DNA of 7,898 bases from contig DAOVJU010000146.1 in the NCBI GenBank assembly GCA_030632095.1, positions 1 through 7,898 on the forward strand. The letters are read 5' to 3'. Position numbers and translations under genes: made by a program. This stretch comes from Chlorobiota bacterium (GTDB taxonomy: Bacteria; Bacteroidota; Bacteroidia; Bacteroidales; B39-G9). Below, one piece after another: positions 1 to 7,188 of the stretch. Under the pieces are notes generated by a model. It saw nothing but the letters and a program-made list of their open reading frames with translations, was not told the origin of the DNA and ran no database searches. Every line of letters begins with the position of its first letter. The stretch's first letter is position 1.

Positions 1-627
1 CGTCATCTCGTCATCGTAGTTATTATTCAATTTATATATTTCCCTTGTGGTAGCTCATTATTGTTTTCGTGGGGCTTGTTTGCGGATTGTGAGTGTAGCC
101 TTGGGAACTTATCCCTTAATTTGGTAGGTGATAAAATTTGGTTAGTGTCTGAAGTTAACCAGGGAACAAAGTTTTATTTGAAATTGCCATACGATAAGTT
201 TACAAACAGAAAAGAGATGGAATCAAATACAACGGATATGCATAAGCCGAAAAGTTATGACTGGACAGGAAAAACCATATTGGTTGTTGAAGATAATGAA
301 CCTAATTTCATTCTCATTAAAGAAATATTAAAGCGGACCGGTGTTGAAATTATTCATGCAATTACCGGAATAGAAGCAATTGAACAAAGTAAGAATAATA
401 TTGACCTTGTTTTAATGGACATTCGTTTACCTGAAATGGATGGATATGAAACAACCAGAAAGATAAAAAGCCTGAAACCTGACTTACCTGTAATTGCCCA
501 AACAGCATATGCTATGGCAGATGACATAAATAAATGTTATGAAGCGGGTTGCAGTGATTATTTTGCAAAACCTATAAACAGAAAAGAATTGTTGGCAATG
601 ATTAATAATTTTTTTCATCTGAAATAA
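1..627 (+). CDS. Hybrid histidine kinase, C-terminal part (ATPase tail plus receiver domain), partial
   Basis: The frame is open from the first base, so the true start may lie outside the window; a TTG at 61 and an ATG at 217 are the other candidates. Counting from the TTG at 61, residues about 14-44 resemble the end of a histidine-kinase ATPase domain (G2 box followed by GDKIW...GTKFYLKLP), but the stretch is shorter and more irregular than usual. Nothing before it looks like N, G1 or F boxes. Residues 72-186 are a complete receiver domain: acidic pair E77/D78, phospho-acceptor D120 in LVLMDIRLP, switch T148 and K170 in FAKPI. Phosphotransfer to D120 is therefore likely. The usual role is signal relay at the inner face of the cytoplasmic membrane, but no sensor part is visible. 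From the ATG at 217 it would be a 136-residue single-domain receiver. The receiver call is firm; the state of the kinase is not. Confidence 0.8.
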   Translation, partial: RHLVIVVIIQFIYFPCGSSLLFSWGLFADCECSLGNLSLNLVGDKIWLVSEVNQGTKFYLKLPYDKFTNRKEMESNTTDMHKPKSYDWTGKTILVVEDNEPNFILIKEILKRTGVEIIHAITGIEAIEQSKNNIDLVLMDIRLPEMDGYETTRKIKSLKPDLPVIAQTAYAMADDINKCYEAGCSDYFAKPINRKELLAMINNFFHLK

Positions 628-658
628 TATTGAGTTCAGTCTAAAAAAGCTTTGAATT

Positions 659-750
659 TGATTTTCAGCTACTTTTTGCCCCAAACCTAAACGGGAGAAG
701 TAGCTGAAAATCAGACTCCCGTTCGGGATGGGGCAAAACTGATTTTCAGC
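659..750. repeat. Interlocked inverted-repeat cluster
   Basis: Non-coding DNA just after the receiver gene. A perfect 14-base inverted repeat pairs 660-673 (gattttcagctact) with 699-712. A second pair joins 674-682 (ttttgcccc) with 730-738, and a third joins 691-697 (acgggag) with 716-722. The first motif then recurs in direct orientation at 740-750. The order is A, B, C, A', C', B', A, so the A and B/C pairings are mutually exclusive. A small hairpin (tccc-gttc-ggga, 717-728) sits inside. The region is visibly more GC-rich than its surroundings. It could be a decayed repeat family, a switchable RNA structure or a transcription end; no U-rich tail follows the A:A' stem, so a simple terminator is less likely. 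Confidence 0.75.
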
Positions 751-773
751 ATTTCAAAATATTTCGTGCTTTT

Positions 774-894
774 TATACTGGATTCAATATTAAGAATTAA
801 AAATCAAGCGCTGCCAGGGCATAAAGCCACTAACAGGGTTGGGAAAACCAAAACTCTGGCAGTGGTTTGTTGAATAATATTAAGATTCAGTATA
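774..894. repeat. MITE-like element with imperfect terminal inverted repeats
   Basis: A non-coding stretch of about 121 bases is bounded by imperfect inverted repeats: 774-792 (tatactggattcaatatta) and 875-894 (taatattaagattcagtata), which pair over most of their length with a one-base length difference. Inside, ctgccag (811-817) pairs with ctggcag (856-862), and gccact (826-831) can pair with agtggt (861-866) as an alternative. The centre (837-849) also has a ggtt...aacc hairpin. The right arm ends one base before the stop codon of the minus-strand gene (896-898). It may be a small non-autonomous mobile element or a folded 3' untranslated region. No target-site duplication was evident. Confidence 0.5.
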
Positions 895-895
895 A

Positions 896-3358
896 CTAAT
901 TACAATATTTACAATACAATTCTTTTACTATCGGATTATCAAAAACAATAATTGAAAAATAGCCCTCCTTTAGCACCTGACAAAACCCTCCCGGATTAAC
1001 TTGTTGAGCTCTTCTCATGACCCGGCTAAATTGCAAACTATACATTCTATCTAAGGAATGACTGCATAATGCCAGGTACATGAATACTAATTTTTCTGAA
1101 ACATTTGGCTTATCAATGAACCGTTCTAAAAGATCTATTGCAAATTCATAATCATGGGTTTGTGATAATAAATCAGCAACTTCAAGTACATTGTTCTCAT
1201 TATCAACGCAATTCGCTATTTCTTCTCTTAGCCTTTTTATTGAAGTTTTGTTTCCATTGTTATTCAACTCATATTTCAAATTTTCTAATAAGAAACGAAA
1301 ATTTAGTGCATTTAATTGCTTACTATTAATTGAAGAATTATACAATTCAGCAATTACTTGCCTATTATCTGTATAGTTGCGATATTCAAACTTATCATTG
1401 TATAAAATATTACAATAAAACCAGTTATAGGTTATATATGGATTATACGGAGCATGATTATGCAAATCATTTAACAGGGCCAAATCCTCAAAAGTTAAAT
1501 ATTCTTTTTCAATATACTTATTAAGCCAGATTTCACTCATTCTTAAGCTTGCATATTCAGGTTTTTGAGGTATTGATATATTATCAATGACTGATTGATC
1601 ATAGTCATTTTCAAGTACATACAAGATGAAATACTTCATTGCTTCATTAGCCCGTTCTAATAAATTTAGTGAAATACAGTGATTTAACTTTTTTACTATC
1701 ATTAATTCTTTAGAAACACTAACTGTGTCATATTCAACAAGTACTTCAATTTCAGCATAACGATGATTTGCTAATATAGGTTCAAGCTTATTCCATAATT
1801 TTCTTTCATTAATATATGTAATAACTTCATCACGATCCATAGTTAATAACTCATCATATCCTGTATTAAGTATATCTTTTTTAAATTGGTCCCAGCTATC
1901 ACTTGTATTTATAGAATAATTAAATTTCTCAGATTCAATTCTATTTAATGCTTCAATAATACTATTAGCCCTGTTATTTTGTAACTGCTGGTTTTTATAT
2001 TCCAAACCTTCAATTGAAGTAAAAGCACTTATTTTTACATCCAAAATTCTATATTTTGACTCATCCAAAGCATCAAGCAATAGTTTAATATCATTAGTTT
2101 TATAATTGTATTTGTTTTTCTTGAATGGTACACGAAAAACTAATTTTACAGGCTCCCTTAATATCTCATGTATTGTCTTCACAGGATTAGAAAGAACAGT
2201 ATCAACAACAAGGCTACTCATGTATCGATTCTTGTAATTAATATTAAATGAAGGAGTTACAACTTTACAGTAATAATTATTCTTAATTAATACTAAATTT
2301 AGATCTACATTATCATTAATGTGTTTAAATCCTTTTACATCTTGCGAATATTTTAGCTCACCAAGATTAACTTCGAGAGAGTCATTAGAAATATCCCGGT
2401 AAATGTTCTTTCGTAGCAATTGTTTACCATTAAGCCCCTTGAATAAAACACCATAATTTGGTTGATTATGATCTACCAGATTTTCATGATCGCAAGCAAA
2501 TAATTGTTTTGGAATTACATCTATTGCAATTCTATCTTTATTACTGTTAATGGTTTTTCTAATTAGTTTTAAATCATCATTTGCTAAAACTATATTATTG
2601 TCTGTAATTGATAAACTTTTTTGTAGGTTTTCAATATCCTTATACCTGTCTAAAACTCTGCACTCATCCCTATTGTATGGTTTAAAACCATAAGTTTTAT
2701 TAAAATTATTACTAAAAAAACTTGATGAGTATGGCAAATGTAATTCTTCCCTGTATTTTGCCCCTTGATTATATGAAAAATAATTACCAATAAGAACCGT
2801 AACATATAAACTCGATTTATCCTTGTTTAATGCTGAACCAATACCAATGAGGAAATATTTAGAACTTAAAATGTATAGCTTATAAGCTTTAATAATTGTT
2901 AAGCGTTTAACTACTTTTTCTGAAGTTTTGATCCAATCAATATTATTTTCATTTTTCAAATATATTTGAAGAATCAATTCTTCAGACCTGATAGACCCAC
3001 CATAATATTTCATCCTGTCTTCGGGTGTTTTTTTAAACCCGAATTGTATGTGTGTTAATTCATCTAATACAGCCATATATTTTGCATGATCTTTAGCCGG
3101 TTGTTCCAGGATATCTTCTAACTTAAAAGCATCCTTTTCATTACCTAATCGTACCTGATTAAGTTTTAATAATACCAACTCATCAAAATATTGCAATTGT
3201 TTTTCAATTGAATCACTATGAAAACAATGCTTACTAGAATTGCAAAAATTGCATGAAAACCCCTGAATATTTAATACAAGTAAAAGTAATGTAATTGATA
3301 TTTTATATAAAATCTCCATTTGTGATGCAGTAGAACATAAAAATAAAAAAAGCTTCAT
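896..3358 (-). CDS. Large exported CAP/SCP-domain and OmpA-like-domain protein
   Basis: This 820-residue protein has at least three parts. An export signal ends near C36; the ATG at 3319 (M14, reading MEILYK then a hydrophobic run) is a plausible alternative start giving 807 residues, and neither start has a clear ribosome binding site. Residues about 56-195 resemble a bacterial CAP/SCP-like domain: FDELVLLKLNQVR, then HAKYMAVLDELTH (H91, H103), E126/E127, W142 and FLIGIG followed by a strand. The second canonical CAP histidine seems absent. Residues about 225-400 belong to no family I recognise. Residues about 405-545 look like an OmpA C-terminal domain, with SIEG...N456...R463-A464 matching the Bacteroidota version in which S replaces the usual Asp of the TD motif. 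The remainder is helical, possibly TPR-like (EVADLLSQTHDYEFAIDLLE). CxxC pairs lie at both ends (C36/C39 and C816/C819). Peptidoglycan or envelope association is inferred; no enzymatic role is shown. Confidence 0.75.
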   Translation of the reverse strand: MKLFLFLCSTASQMEILYKISITLLLLVLNIQGFSCNFCNSSKHCFHSDSIEKQLQYFDELVLLKLNQVRLGNEKDAFKLEDILEQPAKDHAKYMAVLDELTHIQFGFKKTPEDRMKYYGGSIRSEELILQIYLKNENNIDWIKTSEKVVKRLTIIKAYKLYILSSKYFLIGIGSALNKDKSSLYVTVLIGNYFSYNQGAKYREELHLPYSSSFFSNNFNKTYGFKPYNRDECRVLDRYKDIENLQKSLSITDNNIVLANDDLKLIRKTINSNKDRIAIDVIPKQLFACDHENLVDHNQPNYGVLFKGLNGKQLLRKNIYRDISNDSLEVNLGELKYSQDVKGFKHINDNVDLNLVLIKNNYYCKVVTPSFNINYKNRYMSSLVVDTVLSNPVKTIHEILREPVKLVFRVPFKKNKYNYKTNDIKLLLDALDESKYRILDVKISAFTSIEGLEYKNQQLQNNRANSIIEALNRIESEKFNYSINTSDSWDQFKKDILNTGYDELLTMDRDEVITYINERKLWNKLEPILANHRYAEIEVLVEYDTVSVSKELMIVKKLNHCISLNLLERANEAMKYFILYVLENDYDQSVIDNISIPQKPEYASLRMSEIWLNKYIEKEYLTFEDLALLNDLHNHAPYNPYITYNWFYCNILYNDKFEYRNYTDNRQVIAELYNSSINSKQLNALNFRFLLENLKYELNNNGNKTSIKRLREEIANCVDNENNVLEVADLLSQTHDYEFAIDLLERFIDKPNVSEKLVFMYLALCSHSLDRMYSLQFSRVMRRAQQVNPGGFCQVLKEGYFSIIVFDNPIVKELYCKYCN

Positions 3359-3481
3359 AATAATACTTAATACTTAACAAAAAAAGCAACTTTTATAATT
3401 TATTAATGTCTTTTAGTTATAGAAAATTAATAATATTACCATACAAAGTTGTTATGGCACATTATTTGTAAAAATCTTCAT

Positions 3482-3569
3482 GATCAGTCGACTATAGGTT
3501 AATAAATAGTTGTTAATATCAAATAATTCCCCCCTGTTTCATACATAAATTTTAAAAAGTCGGCTGATC
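3482..3569. repeat. Long-range inverted repeat in intergenic region
   Basis: Within the non-coding stretch 3359-3590, gatcagtcgact (3482-3493) is matched by agtcggctgatc (3558-3569), complementary at 11 of 12 positions with the odd pair being G-T in RNA. The arms are separated by 64 bases that include a run of six C (3531-3536). It lies between two minus-strand genes, downstream of the lipid A deacylase and upstream of the CAP/OmpA gene, so it could mark a transcript end, an operator pair or the borders of a small inserted sequence. The rest of 3359-3590 is AT-rich, and I found no convincing promoter or small gene in it. Confidence 0.4.
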
Positions 3570-3590
3570 TTCTTCTTTTAGTAATTACAA

Positions 3591-4697
3591 TTACCAATCA
3601 ATATTAAAACCCAAAGCTAACTCCATATAATCAGCTGTTACCCAGTGTGTTTTAAGCGCATATAATATAAATAAGTTATTTGTAAATTGATATTTAAGAG
3701 CTAATCTATGATAAAAAGTATTATCATCTTTATAATGTGTTTTAAAATACCAGCCCGATTCAACTAAAAATGACACTTTGCCAAACACCAGATCCTGTGA
3801 TAAATGATAACCTGGCCTGAACTGATATTGTTTTTTATAGTCAATTCCAGCCTCAATATAATATGGTTCTAAGGATTCATCGTAGAACAAATCAAGGCCA
3901 AAACCCAGCTTCCTTTTTTGATTTAGTTTATAGGCATAATTAACCGATAATGTAGAAACAAAATAAGCAGCTTTTCCTTTTGGCGGTATAGCTTTTATAC
4001 CTGGCGAATAAAATATCCGGAATTCATTTCTTTTTTCCGGTTTTGGTATATCTCTCCTGATCCTTTTCTTTTCAATGTATCCCGGGTTGTAATTAAGCCC
4101 GAATTGATAGGTTATTGTATTTAAACCAAGATTAGGCATTTTTACCGCACCATTGGAATAATGTGTAATCCCTATGGCGGAAATTAAAGAAAACGACTTG
4201 TAAAACCGCAAAGCCAAATCAACTGAGAAATCAAAATAAATATTCCAATGGGTACTATAGGCATCGTTTAGTACAGGAGCTTCCTCATTATATATTTTTG
4301 TAACATAAGTAGCGCCAAAAGCTGTCTGATAACTTAAAACAACAACGTTTTTATACCACAGCAAGGGAATATTTATAAAACCATAACCTGCAATTCCATT
4401 TCCTAAAATTTCAGGGTAATTAAGCATTGAATAATATAACCCTACTCCGGCTTTCGGGTATCTATACAATTGTTGCCATAAACTATTTCCATTTGTTTGC
4501 CAGCCATAATTAATATCAATTGCTGAAATATCACCTTTTACAAGCCTGTTTATTGCAGTAGCATGTTTATAGATAAATCCATGCTGATACCTTATTTCAT
4601 AATAATTTAAGGTTGCTAATTTAACCGAATCTGGCTGTGAATGTAAAAATCCCAGATTTAAAAAGAAAAATAATAATATTAATAATATACGAGTCAT
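3591..4697 (-). CDS. PagL-like lipid A 3-O-deacylase / acyloxyacyl hydrolase family outer-membrane protein
   Basis: This resembles the PagL-type lipid A deacylase family, which removes the 3-O-linked acyl chain of lipid A in the outer membrane. The start chosen is the ATG at 4697 (368 residues): it begins a clean signal peptide (MTRILLILLFFFLNLGFLHS) and follows AGGAAAAA, a fair ribosome binding site. A longer frame from 4760 (389 residues) would bury that peptide and overlap the divergent small ORF. The diagnostic stretch is GITHYSNGAVKMPNLGLN, giving the HxSN motif with H179 and S181 (from M1 at 4697), the catalytic His and Ser of PagL. The residue 14 after this His, where PagL has its catalytic Glu, is Asn here, so activity is likely but not certain. 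Alternating strands rich in aromatic residues and a C-terminal residue W fit a beta-barrel. It is longer than proteobacterial PagL, with an extra half from about residue 220, as is usual in Bacteroidota. It is divergent from the plus-strand array. Confidence 0.8.
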   Translation of the reverse strand: MTRILLILLFFFLNLGFLHSQPDSVKLATLNYYEIRYQHGFIYKHATAINRLVKGDISAIDINYGWQTNGNSLWQQLYRYPKAGVGLYYSMLNYPEILGNGIAGYGFINIPLLWYKNVVVLSYQTAFGATYVTKIYNEEAPVLNDAYSTHWNIYFDFSVDLALRFYKSFSLISAIGITHYSNGAVKMPNLGLNTITYQFGLNYNPGYIEKKRIRRDIPKPEKRNEFRIFYSPGIKAIPPKGKAAYFVSTLSVNYAYKLNQKRKLGFGLDLFYDESLEPYYIEAGIDYKKQYQFRPGYHLSQDLVFGKVSFLVESGWYFKTHYKDDNTFYHRLALKYQFTNNLFILYALKTHWVTADYMELALGFNIDW

Positions 4698-4701
4698 TTT
4701 T

Positions 4702-4705
4702 TCCT
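4702..4705 (-). promoter_or_regulatory. Ribosome binding site deciding the deacylase start
   Basis: On the minus strand AGGA lies four bases before the ATG at 4697, in the context caggaaaaaATG. It is the only good Shine-Dalgarno match near any start in the window and supports the shorter reading frame, which also begins exactly at a signal peptide. Confidence 0.5.
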
Positions 4706-4751
4706 GAACAACTAAAATAGATAAAATATTAACTTTGAAGAAAGAAATGAT

Positions 4752-4865
4752 ATGAAGCAATTTACTTTTTGGTTAATAATTATAATTTTTTTCTCTTATA
4801 AAATTGCAAATACACAGGACTTCTGGGAAGAAGTTAATGTGCCTGACAGTATAAAAATTTATTAA
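4752..4865 (+). pseudogene. 37-codon stub: signal peptide and first residues of a secreted propeller-type protein
   Basis: A short frame, ATG at 4752 and TAA at 4863, encodes MKQFTFWLIIIIFFSYKIAN followed by TQDFWEEVNVPDSIKIY. The first 22 residues are a standard signal peptide. The mature part (DFWEEVNVPDSIKIY) resembles the opening of Bacteroidota secreted BNR or regulator-propeller proteins, which usually run on for hundreds of residues. No continuation appears in the other two frames before the next gene at 4909, so this looks like the 5' remnant of a lost gene, although a real small secreted peptide cannot be excluded. It lies 54 bases from the divergent deacylase start and heads the plus-strand array. 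Confidence 0.5.
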
Positions 4866-4870
4866 TTTTG
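4863..4870 (+). promoter_or_regulatory. Candidate Bacteroidota -7 promoter element
   Basis: TAATTTTG fits the Bacteroidota -7 consensus TAnnTTTG and lies about 38 bases before the ATG at 4909, overlapping the stop codon of the upstream stub. No good TTG-type -33 element was found at the expected distance, so the call rests on the -7 box and position only. It would drive the propeller gene and perhaps the genes after it. Confidence 0.4.
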
Positions 4871-4908
4871 AAACTTTCTCAAACATTACATTTTCTGAAT
4901 AATAAAGC

Positions 4909-6354
4909 ATGAAAAAACTCAGCTTGGTTTTTATTATTGTATTTTCTACAAGCCTTATCTATTCCCAGGAAGAATGGGGCGAACCCGTATTAATTTCAAC
5001 TATGCTGGGCTATAACGATAACCCTGATTTTTGTATCGATACAAGCGGAATAATACATTGCGTGTGGTCGCACGAAATTGCAACAAATTACAGAAAAATA
5101 TACTATTCAAAATCAGAAGACGAAGGTGAAACATGGACTGAACCCGAAGATGTTTCGTTAAACACGTATTTATGGATGGCAGAACCACATCTCGCTATAG
5201 ATACAGAAAACAATTTACATTTATCCTATGATTATAACGCTTATTACCCTGATAATATGCATGTTCTTTTCAGGAAATTTAACGATACAAACTGGAGCGA
5301 ACCCGATACCATTACAACAGGCATGCCAGGTTCCGATCATAATAAAATAGTAATAGACAATAATGATAGAATTTATGTTTTCTGGTATAAACCGGAGAAA
5401 ATTTATTACAGGTATTTTGAAAACAATACCTGGAGTGAAATATTTTGCCCTTATAATGATAGTAATGATTTATATTTTCTAGCGAAAGTAGTATCAGATA
5501 ATAGTAATAATTTACATTGTATTGGCAGATATGTTGAAGAAGGACAAAGTGTGTATGATAATAGAGCAATTTATTTTAAGTATAATTATTCAAATATTTT
5601 GTGGCAAGAGAAGCATTTTTTAAGCGAAAATACTGCTTGGGCAGGAAGTGATATTTGTATGGATAATAACCAATTACCTAATTTATCATGGCGTGAACCT
5701 ACTACCGAAGTCCCGCCATACAACGATGCAACATTTTATACTTATTTTAATGGTACAAATTGGATGCCTAATGAAATTGTTGTTGAAGATCCTAAATACC
5801 AAACAATAGCAATAGACTCATACAATCGACCTCATATAACAAACCAGGAAAAAACAGAAAATGGTGTACAATTAGTCCATTATCAAAAATTACAGGACGA
5901 TTGGGAAGGACAAATTGTTGATACTGGAAATAATATTACAGATTTAAAATTAATTTATTACAAAAACAAATTGTTTTTATTATATGACAGATATAGAACA
6001 GGTTACGGCAATAGTATTATTTTTTCAAAATATAATATACCTGTAAATATTCCTGAAAACACCATAAAATACTATTATGCCAACTCATTAAAACAAAACT
6101 ATCCAAACCCTTTTGACACCGAAACAACTATACATTTCTATCTTAACAAAAGCGGATACACAACATTAAAAATACTTGATTTACAAGGCAGGCTTGTAAA
6201 TACTTTAATAAACGGCTATAAAGCAAAAGGCGGGTATTCTATTAAGTGGAACGGTAAAGATAAAAACGGAAAGGATGTAAAAAACGGTCTTTACCTGTAC
6301 CGCTTACAAGTTGATAAACGCTGTATGACGCGTTCGTTACAATTAGTCAAATAA
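4909..6354 (+). CDS. Secreted sialidase-like beta-propeller protein with T9SS type A sorting domain
   Basis: This is a complete 481-residue exported protein. Residues 1-20 are a signal peptide (MKKLSLVFIIVFSTSLIYSQ). Residues about 21-385 form repeated units of about 45-55 residues with the pattern D-x-x-x-x-(I/L)H-x-x-W, often preceded by a W-S/T-E-P strand (about 23-26, 76-79, 129-132 and 175-178), as in six- or seven-bladed propellers. One good Asp box, SEDEGETW, is at 69-76. Residues about 393-481 are a T9SS type A sorting domain (LKQNYPNPF, LQGRLV, W447-G449, GLYLYRL, RSLQLVK), so the product should cross the outer membrane and be anchored or released after cleavage of this domain. Only one Asp box and no clear sialidase arginine triad are visible, so a glycan-binding or scaffold role is as likely as enzyme activity. 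It has a frameshifted paralogue at 7005 and is followed after 31 bases by the C13-like gene. Confidence 0.85.
   Translation: MKKLSLVFIIVFSTSLIYSQEEWGEPVLISTMLGYNDNPDFCIDTSGIIHCVWSHEIATNYRKIYYSKSEDEGETWTEPEDVSLNTYLWMAEPHLAIDTENNLHLSYDYNAYYPDNMHVLFRKFNDTNWSEPDTITTGMPGSDHNKIVIDNNDRIYVFWYKPEKIYYRYFENNTWSEIFCPYNDSNDLYFLAKVVSDNSNNLHCIGRYVEEGQSVYDNRAIYFKYNYSNILWQEKHFLSENTAWAGSDICMDNNQLPNLSWREPTTEVPPYNDATFYTYFNGTNWMPNEIVVEDPKYQTIAIDSYNRPHITNQEKTENGVQLVHYQKLQDDWEGQIVDTGNNITDLKLIYYKNKLFLLYDRYRTGYGNSIIFSKYNIPVNIPENTIKYYYANSLKQNYPNPFDTETTIHFYLNKSGYTTLKILDLQGRLVNTLINGYKAKGGYSIKWNGKDKNGKDVKNGLYLYRLQVDKRCMTRSLQLVK
5095..5519 (+). repeat. Direct repeat, copy A (propeller gene conversion-like tract)
   Basis: This segment of the intact propeller gene aligns without gaps to 7189-7613. 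A hand count gives 40 mismatches in 425 bases, about 91% identity. Upstream (4909-5094 against 7005-7188) and downstream the two genes are clearly less similar. It encodes the Asp box and the second to fourth propeller units. Confidence 0.8.
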
Positions 6355-6385
6355 ATTTTATTCTTTGACTTAAATTTTTACGATT

Positions 6386-6997
6386 ATGTATTTTAAAAAA
6401 TTATTTACAAGCATTTTAATAATGCTGGGTTTTACGGTAACAATTGCTGCACAGGAAAAATATGCAGTTTTGATAACAGGCGATTATGCAGCTAAAAATA
6501 TTCCGAAAAGTAGCCAGTGGAATCAGGGGAAAAGCGACCCTGCGGAAGAGTTCTGGTACGATACTTACCTTATGTGGGAAATGTTGACAAAACCGATAGA
6601 CCAGGGAGGGAAAGGTTTTTCGGATGAAAATGTTTTTGTTCTTTTTACTGATGGTATTGATTATTATTTTGAAGGCATTTATGACAGGTACAAACCACCA
6701 ATTGGTAAAACTGTAACAGACTACCCTGCCACCAAAGCCAATGTAGAGCTTGTATTCAATGGACTGGCAGATGGCACAGATGGTTTCCCTAAAGTTAGTG
6801 CTGATGATTATTTATTAGTCTGGGCCTATGGATACAATAAAGCTGTAGCAGATGAGGCCAGCACTCATATTTATTCATACCTGATGAACAATGAACAATT
6901 ATCATATGAAGAATTTATCATATTAATAAACCAAATTAATTGCAATAATAAAATTATAAATCCTGATAGTTTCCCGAATAAGACAATTTCTAAATAA
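6386..6997 (+). CDS. Truncated peptidase C13 (legumain)-like secreted protein, probably inactive
   Basis: This 203-residue protein has a signal peptide (residues 1-22, cut near AAQ) and then a core resembling the N-terminal two thirds of Bacteroidota C13/caspase-like peptidases: EKYAVLITGDYAA (24-36), EEFWYDTYLMWEML (54-67), DENVFVLFTDG (80-90), TKANVELVFNGLADG (116-130) and SADDYLLVWAYG (138-149). Where the family has the catalytic His-Gly, this protein has Y150-N151; His to Tyr needs one base change. The frame continues through EEFIILINQINCNNKII (175-191) and then ends with an unrelated tail, just before the catalytic Cys region would be expected. There is no T9SS sorting domain, as expected if the 3' end is lost. 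The next gene starts eight bases after the stop. Family assignment is from recalled motifs and is moderately sure; loss of function is inferred. It may be a pseudogene or a non-catalytic domain. Confidence 0.65.
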   Translation: MYFKKLFTSILIMLGFTVTIAAQEKYAVLITGDYAAKNIPKSSQWNQGKSDPAEEFWYDTYLMWEMLTKPIDQGGKGFSDENVFVLFTDGIDYYFEGIYDRYKPPIGKTVTDYPATKANVELVFNGLADGTDGFPKVSADDYLLVWAYGYNKAVADEASTHIYSYLMNNEQLSYEEFIILINQINCNNKIINPDSFPNKTISK

Positions 6998-7179
6998 CAA
7001 AAACATGAAATACCTTAGCATTTTTCTAATTATAGCATTCTCTGCAAGCCTTATTCCTGCCCAGGAATGGAGCGAACCAATCCCTGTCTCACTTGATACT
7101 ATGAGTTCATTCCAACCTGATTTGATTTTTGATAATTTGGGAGTATTACATTGTGTATGGTCGCATAAAATTGATAATA

Positions 7180-7188
7180 TTTTTTTTT
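7180..7188 (+). other. Nine-T homopolymer causing a one-base frameshift
   Basis: The run of nine T is followed directly by AAAA. In the starting frame it reads ATT TTT TTT TAA and terminates; with eight T it reads ATT TTT TTT AAA and continues into the conserved propeller. The intact copy at the same position has acaaattacagaaaa and no such run. Confidence 0.85.

Noticed and set aside
1..110. 3' end of a minus-strand gene at the left edge
   Set aside because: A short open minus frame exists, but it shows no family resemblance and conflicts with the plus-strand receiver frame.
484..684. 66-codon minus-strand frame
   Set aside because: It lies opposite the receiver domain and the following repeat, and the protein has no recognisable features.
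699..738. Rho-independent terminator after the receiver gene
   Set aside because: The GC-containing stems are present, but no T-rich tail follows them in the expected place.
659..894. Integron attC site or CRISPR repeat
   Set aside because: There is no GTTRRRY/RYYYAAC core pair in the right arrangement, no regular spacer pattern and no integrase or cas gene.
1138..1524. Three short plus-strand frames (1138-1329, 1191-1376, 1330-1524)
   Set aside because: They overlap one another and lie opposite the C-terminal part of the CAP/OmpA gene, with no start signals or family features.
4698..4760. Longer start for the deacylase at 4760
   Set aside because: It would put 21 residues before a perfect signal peptide, overlap the divergent stub and ignore the AGGA site before 4697.
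5000..5569. Two minus-strand frames (5000-5188 and 5312-5569) opposite the propeller gene
   Set aside because: They are shadows of a gene with a clear signal peptide, Asp box and sorting domain; the shadow proteins have random composition.
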